A stretch of 64,000 bases of DNA from JBDSKH01 sp035556655 (lineage in GTDB: Bacteria; Actinomycetota; Actinomycetes; Actinomycetales; Microbacteriaceae), in the NCBI GenBank assembly GCA_035556655.1, contig DATMFW010000067.1:124001-188000 (forward strand). The letters are read 5' to 3'. The notes under the pieces were generated by a model. The model had not been told where the DNA came from. It was given only the letters and a program-made list of their open reading frames with translations, and did no database searches. Numbering within the stretch: position 1 is the stretch's first letter; the number at the start of each line of letters is the position of its first letter. This document shows positions 8,530 to 16,960 of the stretch, piece after piece. The translations under genes were made by a program, and so were the position numbers.

Positions 8530-9738
8530 ATGGCACGGTCCCTGCCCGAAGATCCGCTGATCCGTTCGCTCGTCCTGCAGGCGCGCCGCGCCCAGCTCAC
8601 CCGCCGCACCGCGCTGCTCGGCGCCAGTGGCGCGACCGCAGCCCTCGCTCTCGCCGCGTGCGCGCCGAGCGGTTCCGGCAAGCCCACCCCGCCGCCGGAC
8701 AACTCGGCGAACGACAAGTCGCTCATCTGGGCGAACTGGGCGCTCTACCTCGACGAGGACGACGCCGGCGAGCACCCCACGCTCGACAAGTTCACCGAGG
8801 CGACCGGCATCTCGGCCGAGTACCGGGTCGACGTGGACGACAACAACTCCTACTACGGGAAGGTCAAGGACCAGCTCGCGCTCGGGCAGGACATCGGCGC
8901 CGACGTCGTCTGCCTCACCGACTGGATGGTCAACCGCTGGATCACCCGCGGGTACACCCAGACCCTCGACGACGCGAACATCCCGAACAAGGCCAACCTC
9001 AACCCCGACCTGCTGAACGTCGACTTCGACCCCGGCCGGACCCAGTCCCTGCCGTGGCAGGGCGGCTTCGCCGGCATCTGCTGGAACAAGGAGAAGCTGC
9101 CGGCCGGTCTCCGCACCGTCGACGACCTGTGGAACCCGGAGCTGAAGGGCCGCGTCGGCGTCCTCAGCGAGATGCGCGACACCCTCGGCATCATCATGGC
9201 CAACAACGGCGTCGACATCTCCAGCCAGTGGGGCGACGACGAGTTCAACGCCGCGCTCGACATCTTCCGCGAGCAGGTCACCAGCGGGCAGATCCGCAAC
9301 ATCAAGGGCAACTCGTACATCGAAGACCTGCAGAACGAGGACACGCTGGCGGCCATCGTCTGGTCCGGCGACATCACGGCGCTGAACGCCGAGGCCGGCG
9401 AGCGCTGGGAGTTCATCATCCCCGAGGGTGGCGGCACCCTGTGGAACGACAACTTCCTGATCCCGGTCGGCTCGACGCGCAAGGCGAACGCCGAGCAGCT
9501 CATCAACTGGTACTACGAGCCGGAGATCGCGGCCGAGGTGGCGGCCTGGGTGAACTACATCACCCCGGTCGAGGGCGCGAAGGAGGCCGCGATCGCCATC
9601 GATCCGGAACTCGCCGACAACCAGCTGATCTTCCCCGACGCCGAGACGCTGTCGACGGTGAAGGTCTTCCGTACCCTGTCGGGCGCCGAGGAACAGACCT
9701 ACGGGTCGGCCTTCCAGAGCGTCCTGCTGGGCGCCTAG
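8530..9738 (+). CDS. potD: Spermidine/putrescine-binding lipoprotein
   Basis: This 402-residue solute-binding protein of the PotD/PotF family captures polyamines outside the membrane. It begins with an N-terminal lipoprotein signal: TRRTALLG, a hydrophobic run and a lipobox LAAC near residue 38. The twin Arg suggests Tat export. Family segments include the IWANWALYLD start of the mature part and the LINWYYEPEIAAEV region near the C terminus. The ATG has an AAGGAG site at 8517-8522. It is the first gene of an operon with the ATPase and two permeases. The preceding gap (8400-8529) must hold the promoter, but I cannot point to convincing -35 and -10 boxes. Confidence 0.93.
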   Translation: MARSLPEDPLIRSLVLQARRAQLTRRTALLGASGATAALALAACAPSGSGKPTPPPDNSANDKSLIWANWALYLDEDDAGEHPTLDKFTEATGISAEYRVDVDDNNSYYGKVKDQLALGQDIGADVVCLTDWMVNRWITRGYTQTLDDANIPNKANLNPDLLNVDFDPGRTQSLPWQGGFAGICWNKEKLPAGLRTVDDLWNPELKGRVGVLSEMRDTLGIIMANNGVDISSQWGDDEFNAALDIFREQVTSGQIRNIKGNSYIEDLQNEDTLAAIVWSGDITALNAEAGERWEFIIPEGGGTLWNDNFLIPVGSTRKANAEQLINWYYEPEIAAEVAAWVNYITPVEGAKEAAIAIDPELADNQLIFPDAETLSTVKVFRTLSGAEEQTYGSAFQSVLLGA

Positions 9739-9741
9739 GCG

Positions 9742-10938
9742 ATGGCGACCAGCTTCGCCGAGGCGGGTGCCGACCTCGAACTGGTCGGAATCACCAAGCG
9801 CTTCCCGGGCTTCACCGCCATCGAGCATCTCGATCTGACGATCCCCGCCGGGTCGTTCTTCGCGCTGCTCGGTCCCTCGGGCTGCGGCAAGACGACGACG
9901 CTGCGCCTGATCGCGGGACTCGAGGACCCGACCGAGGGTCGCATCCTCATCGGCGGGAAGGACGTCACGACGACCAAGACGTTCCGCCGCCCGGTCAACA
10001 CGGTGTTCCAGAGCTACGCGCTCTTCCCGCACATGTCGATCCTCGAGAACGTGGCGTTCGGGCTCAAGCGCCGCCGCATCGCCGACGCGCAGCAGCTCGC
10101 GCACGAGGCCCTGCGCCTCGTCGAGCTCGACCACCTCGCCCAGCGCCGTCCCTCGCAGCTCTCGGGCGGTCAGCAGCAGCGCGTCGCTCTCGCGCGCGCC
10201 GTGGTGAACCGCCCGGCGCTGCTGCTGCTCGACGAGCCGCTCGGCGCGCTCGACCTCAAGCTGCGGCGTCAGATGCAGATCGAGCTGAAGCAGATCCAGG
10301 GCGATGTCGGCCTGACCTTCCTGCACGTCACGCACGACCAGGAGGAGGCCATGACCATGGCCGACACCATCGCCGTGATGAACAAGGGCGAGATCGAGCA
10401 GATGGGAGCCCCGGAAGAGCTCTACGAGCTGCCCAAGACGGCGTTCGTGGCCAACTTCCTCGGGCAGTCGAACCTGTTCACCGGGCCGGTCGTGTCGGCC
10501 AAGGGCGACACCATCGTCGTCGACATCGCCGGACGCAAGGTCGCCGTCCCGCGCGACCGTGCACAGCGTCACGCGGGCGAGGTGACGATCGGCGTGCGGC
10601 CGGAGAAGCTCGCGCTGTCGACGGCCGAGCCGAAAGAGAGCGCGGGCGTCAACATCGTCGGCCCGGGCCGCGTCGTCGACGTGTCGTTCTCGGGCGTGAG
10701 CACGCAGTACCAGGTGCAGGTCCCGGGCCTCGGCACCATGACGGTGTTCGCCCAGAACATGGCGTTCGGGCCGGTCGTGAACCTCGGCGCCGAGGTCTGG
10801 CTGACCTGGACCGTCGACCACGGCTTCGGCCTGGCCGACGACCCGTCGGCGGGCCCCCGGTTCGAGCCCGACGAGGACACCACCCAGATCGCGACTCAGC
10901 GGCGTGAGCGGCTCGAGGCAGAACTCGAGGGGGCCTAA
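9742..10938 (+). CDS. potA: Polyamine ABC transporter ATP-binding protein
   Basis: This 398-residue ABC ATPase of the PotA type powers polyamine import. All motifs are present in order: Walker A GPSGCGKTT (near residue 44), Q-loop FQSYALFP, signature LSGGQQQRVALARA, Walker B LLLLDEP and the H-loop THDQEEA. A C-terminal TOBE regulatory domain follows, with GVRPEKLAL. The ATG is three bases after the potD stop and has no strong ribosome binding site, so translation is probably coupled. The next gene starts directly after its TAA. Substrate preference between putrescine and spermidine cannot be read from the sequence. Confidence 0.95.
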   Translation: MATSFAEAGADLELVGITKRFPGFTAIEHLDLTIPAGSFFALLGPSGCGKTTTLRLIAGLEDPTEGRILIGGKDVTTTKTFRRPVNTVFQSYALFPHMSILENVAFGLKRRRIADAQQLAHEALRLVELDHLAQRRPSQLSGGQQQRVALARAVVNRPALLLLDEPLGALDLKLRRQMQIELKQIQGDVGLTFLHVTHDQEEAMTMADTIAVMNKGEIEQMGAPEELYELPKTAFVANFLGQSNLFTGPVVSAKGDTIVVDIAGRKVAVPRDRAQRHAGEVTIGVRPEKLALSTAEPKESAGVNIVGPGRVVDVSFSGVSTQYQVQVPGLGTMTVFAQNMAFGPVVNLGAEVWLTWTVDHGFGLADDPSAGPRFEPDEDTTQIATQRRERLEAELEGA

Positions 10939-11856
10939 GTGGCGTTCGGAGCGTTCTCCTCGGCGACCCCGGTCGCCGCGGAACCCGCCGTCCGTCGCCG
11001 CAGCCCGATCGCGCTGTTCCTGCTGCTGCCGGGCGCGCTGTACCTGTCGCTGTTCTTCCTGGTGCCGTTCGTCTCGCTCGTCCTGACCAGCTTCAAGGCG
11101 CCGGGGGAGTTCGGCGACATCGGCGAGTACGACTACGCGTTCAAGTGGGAGAACTACGTCGCCGTCGTCCAGACCTACTGGCCGCACATCGCCCGCTCGT
11201 TCGGCTACGCCGCCGTCGCGACGGTGCTGGCGCTGCTGTTCAGCTACCCGCTGGCCTACTTCATCGGCGTGAAGCTCCGCCGCTTCCCGCTCTGGCAGGC
11301 GCTCGCGCTCACCCTCGTCATCGCGCCGTTCTTCATCAGCTTCCTGCTGCGCACGCTGGCCTGGAAGCAGATCCTCAGCGACGAGGGTCCGGTGGTGACG
11401 GTCCTGCAGGCCCTGACGGTGCTGCCCGAGGGCGCGCACATCACGCAGACCCCTGCCGCGGTGATCTTCGGTCTGACCTACAACTTCATCCCGTTCATGT
11501 GCCTGCCGATCTACACCTCGCTCGAGCGTCTCGACCTGCGCTATGTCGAGGCCGGTGGCGACCTGTATGCCAGCCCGGCGACGACGTTCATGCGGGTGAC
11601 GCTGCCCCTGTCGATGCCCGGGGTGATCTCGGGCACGCTGCTGACCTTCATCCCCGCCTCCGGCGACTACATCAACGCCAGCTCCGCGTTCCTCGGGGCC
11701 CCCGACACGGCGATGATCGGCAACGTCATCGAGGCCAACTTCCTGCAATTGCAGAACTACCCGGTCGCGGCCTCGCTGTCGATCATCCTGATGGCCGTGA
11801 TCCTGATCTTCGTCAGCGCGTACATCAAGCGTTCCGGAACGGAGGACCTGCTGTGA
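10939..11856 (+). CDS. potB: Polyamine ABC transporter permease, PotB type
   Basis: This 305-residue inner-membrane permease has about six helices and a binding-protein-dependent transport domain. The EAA loop is visible as YVEAGGDLYASPATTF near residue 205, where it contacts the ATPase. The PotB character shows in the long first periplasmic loop (TSFKAPGEFG to KWENYVAV) and in the gene order potD-potA-potB-potC. The GTG start lies immediately after the potA TAA, and the stop overlaps the GTG of potC (GTGA). Confidence 0.93.
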   Translation: MAFGAFSSATPVAAEPAVRRRSPIALFLLLPGALYLSLFFLVPFVSLVLTSFKAPGEFGDIGEYDYAFKWENYVAVVQTYWPHIARSFGYAAVATVLALLFSYPLAYFIGVKLRRFPLWQALALTLVIAPFFISFLLRTLAWKQILSDEGPVVTVLQALTVLPEGAHITQTPAAVIFGLTYNFIPFMCLPIYTSLERLDLRYVEAGGDLYASPATTFMRVTLPLSMPGVISGTLLTFIPASGDYINASSAFLGAPDTAMIGNVIEANFLQLQNYPVAASLSIILMAVILIFVSAYIKRSGTEDLL

Positions 11857-12725
11857 GCATGCAGGCAGGCGCAGCGGTCGCCGAGACCGCGAAGGCGGTT
11901 CCGCCCAAGCCGGCGCGCAGGCCGTTCCGGCTCGGCGTGGGCAAGTGGGGCCTCGGGGTCTATGCGATCCTGGCCTTCGTATTCCTGCTGATCCCGATCG
12001 TCTACACGATCGTGTTCTCGTTCAACGATGTGCGACGCTCGAACATCGTCTGGCGCGGCTTCACGCTCGACAACTGGATCAACATCTGCCAGCAGCCCGA
12101 GGTCTGCGAGGCGTTCGGCAACAGCATCCTCGTCGCCGTCGTCGCCACGCTGCTGGCCACCGCGCTCGGAACCGCGATGGCGATCGCCCTGGTGCGCTAC
12201 CGGTTCCGGTTCCGCACGGCGACGACGCTGCTGCTGTTCCTGCCGATGGCCACCCCCGAGGTGGTGCTCGGTGCCGGACTCGCGGCGCAGTTCCTCACGG
12301 CGGGGGTCTCGAAGGGGATCGTGACGATCATCCTGGCGCACACGATGTTCTGCATCAGCTTCGTGGTGGTCACGGTCCGTGCTCGCGTCGCGAGCCTGGA
12401 CCCGGCGCTGGAGGAAGCCGGGCGCGACCTCTACGCGAGCCCGGCGCAGGTGTTCTGGCGCATCACCTTCCCGCTGCTGCTGCCCGGCATCATCGCGGCA
12501 GCCCTGCTGTCGTTCGCGCTGAGTTTCGACGACTTCATCATCACGAACTTCAACTCCGGTGCCGCGGTCACCTTCCCGAAGTACGTCTACACCGCGGCAA
12601 CGCGCGGGATCCCGGCGCAGGCGAACGTCATCGCCTCCGCGGTGTTCCTGGTGGCGATCATCGGCGTGGTGATCGCGCAGGTGTCGGCGGGGATCCGCCG
12701 GAAGCGCCTGGCGAAGGCCGGCTAG
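11853..12725 (+). CDS. potC: Polyamine ABC transporter permease, PotC type
   Basis: This 290-residue permease forms the transmembrane pore with PotB. It has about six helices, an EAA loop (LEEAGRDLYASPAQVF near residue 187) and the typical SFDDFIITNF stretch of PotC proteins. The GTG at 11853 overlaps the potB stop and has GGAGG at 11841-11845 seven bases upstream, which favours it over the ATG at 11859. The TAG stop forms a CTAG shared with the stop of the convergent asparaginase gene. Confidence 0.92.
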   Translation: MSMQAGAAVAETAKAVPPKPARRPFRLGVGKWGLGVYAILAFVFLLIPIVYTIVFSFNDVRRSNIVWRGFTLDNWINICQQPEVCEAFGNSILVAVVATLLATALGTAMAIALVRYRFRFRTATTLLLFLPMATPEVVLGAGLAAQFLTAGVSKGIVTIILAHTMFCISFVVVTVRARVASLDPALEEAGRDLYASPAQVFWRITFPLLLPGIIAAALLSFALSFDDFIITNFNSGAAVTFPKYVYTAATRGIPAQANVIASAVFLVAIIGVVIAQVSAGIRRKRLAKAG

Positions 12726-13636
12726 AAAGCGACGCGGAGGCCGGGGTCGCCCACGGTGGCGATCACGGCATCCGCGCGGTCGCGGGCGAGCAGCCCGGCG
12801 CGCACCAGCAGTTCCAGGGCGACGGGAGTGCGGGCGCGGCTCGCACCATCGAGGGTCTTCACCGCCACGGCATGGCCGTCGTCGGTGGCCAGCACCAGAA
12901 CGCCCTCGGCGCCGATCTTGGCGATCAGGCCGGTCTGTTCGATGGTGACCGCGTTCTCGCGGCCGGGTCCGTCGACCGCCCACGGGTGCGCGCGCATCGC
13001 GGCGGGAAGCGGGGAACCCGAGCTGACCACGCGCGAGAACGACCGGGCGAGTCCCGCGAGCGAGATCACCGGTGTCGGCGCCAGGCAGCCGTCGACACCC
13101 CAATGGCCGACCTCCTCGCCGGCGAACTCGGCGATGGTCGCGGCTACCGCGACCTGCACCGGATGCGTGGGGGACAGATACTCCTCGGTCGCCCACCCGC
13201 CGTGCACGGCCGCCGCGAGGAACGCCGCGTGCTTGCCGGAGCAGTTCATGGTGATGCGCCGGCGTTCGCCGGCCGCGGTGCGGGCCGCCGAGTCCGACGG
13301 CCAGTCGGCCGGGCAGCGCAGCGCTGCCTCGTCGAGCCCCGCCGACTCCAGCATCCGCGCCACCACGGCGACGTGCGCGGGGGTGCCGGTATGGCTCGCC
13401 GCGGCCAGCACGAGCTGCTCGCCGGCCAACGGAACGCCGAGACGGAGCACGGCGCTCGCCTGCAGCGGCTTCACGGCCGAGCGGGGGTAGATCAGCCCCG
13501 CCGGGTCTCCGAGCGCCTCGAGGACGCGGCCGTCGGCATCCACCAGCACGGCGGCGCCGAGGTGGCGCGACTCGGGCACGCCGTCGCGTTCGATGACCGC
13601 GAGTTCGACCGAACCCGCGGCATCGAGGAAGGCCAT
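12722..13636 (-). CDS. L-asparaginase II family protein
   Basis: This 304-residue protein belongs to the asparaginase II family common in actinobacteria, which hydrolyses asparagine to aspartate and ammonia. Family features are YPRSAVKPLQA near residue 50, SHTGTP near 83, the NCSGKHAA motif near 131 and the GVDGCLAPTP stretch near 183. It lies directly downstream of gabT, and its ATG overlaps the gabT TGA (ATGA), so the pair is coupled. Together with the convergent polyamine transporter this suggests a nitrogen-scavenging locus. The stop at 12722-12724 overlaps the potC stop in a shared CTAG. Confidence 0.88.
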   Translation of the reverse strand: MAFLDAAGSVELAVIERDGVPESRHLGAAVLVDADGRVLEALGDPAGLIYPRSAVKPLQASAVLRLGVPLAGEQLVLAAASHTGTPAHVAVVARMLESAGLDEAALRCPADWPSDSAARTAAGERRRITMNCSGKHAAFLAAAVHGGWATEEYLSPTHPVQVAVAATIAEFAGEEVGHWGVDGCLAPTPVISLAGLARSFSRVVSSGSPLPAAMRAHPWAVDGPGRENAVTIEQTGLIAKIGAEGVLVLATDDGHAVAVKTLDGASRARTPVALELLVRAGLLARDRADAVIATVGDPGLRVAF

Positions 13637-14979
13637 CAGACGGTGGCGAGGGCGTCGCCGATGACGCCGACGGCGTCGCGCAGCTGCTCGTCGGTGATCG
13701 CCAGGCTCGGCAGGAAGCGGACGACGTTGCCGTAGGTGCCCGCGGTCAGCACCAGCACGCCCTGCTGGGCGGCGTACGCGGCGATGGCACCCGGGATGTC
13801 GGCGCGCGGCTCGTGCGTGTCCGGGTCGGCGAACTCGATGGCGATCATCGCCCCGAGCCCGCGGACCTCGGCGATGACCGGGTAGGTCTTCTGCAGCTCG
13901 GTCAGTGCCGGTTTCAGCACGCCCTCGATGCGCTTCGCCGACCCGAGCAGGTCGTCTGCCTCGATGTGCTCGAACACCGCGATCGCGGCCGCGCAGGCCA
14001 CCGGGTTGCCGCCGAAGGTGCCGCCGAGGCCGCCCGGCTGCGAGGCGTCCATGATCTCGGCACGGCCGGTGACCCCGGCGAGCGGCAGACCGCCCGCGAT
14101 GCCCTTCGCCGAGAGCACCAGGTCGGGCACCAGCCCGAAGTGCTCGGAGGCGAAGTACTTTCCGGTGCGGGCCATGCCGCTCTGGATCTCGTCGGCGATG
14201 AAGACGATGCCGTTCGCCGTGCACCACTCCTGCAGGGCAGGCAGGTACCCGTCGGCGGGAACCATGAAGCCGCCCTCGCCCTGGATGGGCTCGACGACGA
14301 GGCAGGCGAGGTCGCTCGCGCCGACCGTCTTCTCGAGGTAGCCGATGGTGCGCTTCGCGGCGTCGGCGCCCGACAGGCCGTCGTGCAGCGGGTAGGAGTT
14401 CGGGGCGCGGTAGACGTCGCCGGCGAACGGGCCGAAGCCGGTGCTGTAGGGCGAGGCCTTGAAGTTCATGGCCATCGTCAGGTTGGTGCGGCCGTGATAG
14501 GCGTGCTCGAGCACGGCGATGCCGTTGCGCCCGGTGAACTTGCGGGCGATCTTGACGCCGTTCTCGACCGCCTCGGCGCCCGAGTTGACGAGCACCGACT
14601 TCTTCGCGTGCGTGCCCGGGGTGTGCTCGGCGAGCAGCTCGCAGACGCGCACGTACTCCTCGTACGGGGTGATGGTGAACAGCGTGTGCAGCACGTCGCC
14701 GAGCTGCTCGCGCGCGGCCTCGACGACGGTGTCGATCGTGTGCCCGACGGTGGTGACGCCGATGCCGGCGCCGAGGTCGATGAAGGCGTTGCCGTCGACG
14801 TCGACGAGCACGGCCCCGTGGGCCCGCTCGATGTAGACCGGAAGGGCGGAGGACACCCCGGCGCTCACGACGGCGTTGCGTCGCTCGTGCAGAGCGAGGG
14901 ACTTCGGTCCCGGGATCGCCGTGACCACCTGACGCGTGGTCGGGACGGCCTCTACGGTAGGAGCGAGCGTGTCGGTCAT
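13636..14979 (-). CDS. gabT: 4-aminobutyrate aminotransferase
   Basis: This 447-residue class III PLP aminotransferase matches GabT in length and motifs: GAEAVENGVKIARKFTG near residue 137, FIADEIQSGMARTGK near 250 and the PLP lysine in LSAKGIAGGLP near 289. GabT moves the amino group of 4-aminobutyrate to 2-oxoglutarate, giving succinate semialdehyde. 4-Aminobutyrate is the usual end product of putrescine breakdown, which fits the neighbouring polyamine importer. The start is preceded by a TAGACT box six bases upstream and no ribosome binding site, so a leaderless transcript is likely. The gene is coupled to the asparaginase gene by an ATGA overlap. Confidence 0.93.
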   Translation of the reverse strand: MTDTLAPTVEAVPTTRQVVTAIPGPKSLALHERRNAVVSAGVSSALPVYIERAHGAVLVDVDGNAFIDLGAGIGVTTVGHTIDTVVEAAREQLGDVLHTLFTITPYEEYVRVCELLAEHTPGTHAKKSVLVNSGAEAVENGVKIARKFTGRNGIAVLEHAYHGRTNLTMAMNFKASPYSTGFGPFAGDVYRAPNSYPLHDGLSGADAAKRTIGYLEKTVGASDLACLVVEPIQGEGGFMVPADGYLPALQEWCTANGIVFIADEIQSGMARTGKYFASEHFGLVPDLVLSAKGIAGGLPLAGVTGRAEIMDASQPGGLGGTFGGNPVACAAAIAVFEHIEADDLLGSAKRIEGVLKPALTELQKTYPVIAEVRGLGAMIAIEFADPDTHEPRADIPGAIAAYAAQQGVLVLTAGTYGNVVRFLPSLAITDEQLRDAVGVIGDALATV

Positions 14980-14985
14980 GGGCCC

Positions 14986-14991
14986 AGTCTA
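14986..14991 (-). promoter_or_regulatory. Leaderless-type -10 box of gabT
   Basis: TAGACT on the reverse strand, six bases before the ATG. No ribosome binding site lies between. Confidence 0.6.
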
Positions 14992-15016
14992 GTTCCGGGG
15001 TCGAGGAGGGTTCACT

Positions 15017-15481
15017 GTGCAGAACGACCACCATTTCGCGGTCTCCGTCGAGTGGACCGGCAACCGCGGGACCGGCACCTCGGGTCCGCGGGAGTTCTCC
15101 CGGGACACCGTCCTACGTGCCGAGGGCAAGCCGCCGGTCCCGGGATCGAGCGCGCGCGTGTTCCATGGGGATGCATCCCGCTGGAACCCGGAGGAGGCGC
15201 TGATCGCCGCCCTCGTCCAGTGCCATCTGCTGAGCTATCTCTATGTCGCGGTGCAGAACGGCATCGTCGTGGAGTCCTACACCGACGAGGCCACCGGAAC
15301 GCTCGAGACCGACGGGTCGGCCGGCCGGTTCCGCGAGGTGACGCTGCGACCGGTGGTGACAATCTCGGCGGGGGATCCGGAGGTGGCCCGGGCGATCCAC
15401 GGCGAGGCGAACCGGCTGTGCTTCATCGCCGCGAGCGTGAACTTCCCGGTGCGCCACGAGCCGACCATCCGGCTGGCCTGA
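15017..15481 (+). CDS. OsmC family protein
   Basis: This 154-residue protein has the OsmC/Ohr fold pattern. The two family cysteines are in LVQCHLLSYL (near residue 69) and RLCFIAAS (near 135), and the protein ends soon after in a NFPVRHEP stretch. OsmC proteins are thiol-dependent hydroperoxide reductases. The His after the first Cys and the general layout fit the OsmC-like subgroup better than Ohr. The GTG start at 15017 is supported by a GAGGAGGG site at 15004-15011. The gene is divergent from gabT across 37 bases. Confidence 0.85.
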   Translation: MQNDHHFAVSVEWTGNRGTGTSGPREFSRDTVLRAEGKPPVPGSSARVFHGDASRWNPEEALIAALVQCHLLSYLYVAVQNGIVVESYTDEATGTLETDGSAGRFREVTLRPVVTISAGDPEVARAIHGEANRLCFIAASVNFPVRHEPTIRLA

Positions 15482-15560
15482 CGCCGGCTGCGGGGCGTTC
15501 GGCCTGTCCGCTGAGAGCGAAGAGCCCGTGTACGACGTGTCGCGGGTCGGTCGTCGCGGT

Positions 15561-15566
15561 TAGTGT
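15561..15566 (+). promoter_or_regulatory. Leaderless-type -10 box of the XRE regulator
   Basis: TAGTGT, six bases before the ATG at 15573, with no ribosome binding site between. Confidence 0.6.
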
Positions 15567-15572
15567 CGTGCC

Positions 15573-15869
15573 ATGTTGCTGAGGTACGCGATCGGCGCGA
15601 CGCTGCGCCGCATCCGGCTGGATCGTTCTCTCACGCTGCGCGTGGTCGCCGACGAGGCGCGCATCTCGATGCCCTACCTGTCCGAGATCGAACGCGGGCG
15701 CAAAGAGGCCTCCAGCGAGATCCTCGCCGTGATCTGCGCCGCGCTCGGCATGACGGTGCTCGATCTGCTGCGCGAGGTGACGGAGGAGGCGGTGGTGATC
15801 GACCTGGCCGGACGCCGGGCCGAGCTGGCCCCGTCGGCCACGCGCGGCGTGGCGCTCAGCGCCGCGTAG
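15573..15869 (+). CDS. XRE-family regulator, ClgR-like
   Basis: This 98-residue DNA-binding protein has one helix-turn-helix of the Cro/CI type (about residues 8-65). The segment RISMPYLSEIERGRKEASSE strongly resembles ClgR/PopR, the actinobacterial activator of clp protease genes, including the YLSE.ERG.KEASSE signature. ClgR is normally next to recA/cinA, so this copy may be a paralogue. The TAnnnT box and absent ribosome binding site suggest a leaderless mRNA. Its targets cannot be inferred. Confidence 0.85.
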   Translation: MLLRYAIGATLRRIRLDRSLTLRVVADEARISMPYLSEIERGRKEASSEILAVICAALGMTVLDLLREVTEEAVVIDLAGRRAELAPSATRGVALSAA

Positions 15870-15877
15870 CCCCCCGC

Positions 15878-16918
15878 TCAGTCCTCGGCCGGCGGTTCCC
15901 CGGTCGGCGGCGCCGTGCTGTCCAGGCCCTGGTACAGGTCGGCGTAGTCCGCGTCGAGCGCGGTCAGCTGGTCGACGAGACCGTTGTACTCGTCGATGCG
16001 CGCATTGAGGTCCGCGCGTTCCTTCTCCAGCGCCTGCTGCCTGGCCACGAGTGCGGCGCGCGCCCGATCGAACTCCTCCTGGCTGGTGAACCCGCCGGAA
16101 TCGGCTTTCGCGTTGAACGCCGAGACGTCGGCGGTGTAGGCGGCCAGAGCGCTGTCGTACGCCGTCGAACGCTCCCCGACCTCCTTCTCCAGCGCCGCGA
16201 CCCGGTCGGCGAGCTCGTCGAGCTGCGCCTCGAGCTCGTCGAGCAGTGCCGTGGACTTCTCATCGAGCGCCAGCACGAGCGCCCGGTCATCGAAGTAGCG
16301 GTCGTAATGGGCCTCGAGCGCCGCGGGAAGGTCGCCGAACTCGGTGCCCAGCCGGGAGTGCCACTCGTCGGGCCACTGCGACTCGGAGTAGAGCTTCATG
16401 TCGTCGAATACCGGGTCGTCCTCCGGCAACGCGGACACGGCCTCCGCGACCAGTGCATCGACGGCGGTGCGTTCCTCTGGCGAGAGCCGAAGGTAGGCGG
16501 CGTGCAGCATCTCATGCGCCGCCGTGACCTCGATGGTGCCCTGCAGCCGGGGATCGGTGACCGCGAAGATGTAGATGTCGGTGCCGTCGAAGCACCCCAG
16601 GGTGCCCTCGGATTCCACGGCGCAGTCGTCGTTGAACTGCTCGGCCTCCTCGATGGCCGGGGTCGAGGCGAGGAAGATGAGGCGCCCGTTCTCGCTCATG
16701 CCGGTCGCGTCGGCGATGGCCACGATGTGGTCGGGTGAGGGCTGGGTGAGAACCGTCCACTGGTCCTGCAGCCACTGACCGCGCGAGCGGTCCCAGGGAG
16801 AGAGCACGAGGACCACGGCGAGGATCATCAGAACGCTGACGATTCCGAGCACGAGGGGCCAGCGCCGCGACCGCACGGGCGCCTGCGGCGTCGGCGTCAA
16901 CTGCCCCACTGCGGTCAT
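15878..16918 (-). CDS. Membrane-anchored coiled-coil protein with an HEMLH motif
   Basis: I do not recognise a named family for this 346-residue protein. It has a cytoplasmic N terminus, one membrane helix (residues 21-40) and an extracytoplasmic body. Residues 131-147 hold AAHEMLHAAYLRL, an HExxH zinc-protease-type motif at His135-Glu136-His139, followed later by an acidic region. Residues about 205-325 are a long charged coiled coil (LDELEAQLDELADRVAALEK and further heptads), and the tail is rich in Pro and Glu. Cys99 and Cys109 could form a disulfide. It is divergent from the FKBP gene. A membrane-tethered metallopeptidase is possible, but no third zinc ligand is certain. Confidence 0.75.
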   Translation of the reverse strand: MTAVGQLTPTPQAPVRSRRWPLVLGIVSVLMILAVVLVLSPWDRSRGQWLQDQWTVLTQPSPDHIVAIADATGMSENGRLIFLASTPAIEEAEQFNDDCAVESEGTLGCFDGTDIYIFAVTDPRLQGTIEVTAAHEMLHAAYLRLSPEERTAVDALVAEAVSALPEDDPVFDDMKLYSESQWPDEWHSRLGTEFGDLPAALEAHYDRYFDDRALVLALDEKSTALLDELEAQLDELADRVAALEKEVGERSTAYDSALAAYTADVSAFNAKADSGGFTSQEEFDRARAALVARQQALEKERADLNARIDEYNGLVDQLTALDADYADLYQGLDSTAPPTGEPPAED

Positions 16919-16924
16919 GCTCTG

Positions 16925-16930
16925 AGCCTA
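16925..16930 (-). promoter_or_regulatory. Leaderless-type -10 box of the HEMLH protein gene
   Basis: TAGGCT on the reverse strand, six bases before the ATG at 16918. Confidence 0.55.
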
Positions 16931-16960
16931 GACACAGTTGCGATACGCAAGGATAGGCGG

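Noticed and set aside
4695..8726. Very long reverse-strand open frame of 1343 codons
   Set aside because: It mirrors the FHA and FtsK genes. Its product is dominated by Arg, Gly, Ala and Pro without any domain, as expected for antisense frames in G+C-rich DNA. The same holds for reverse frames at 8470-11748, 25012-28977 and 37365-40436.
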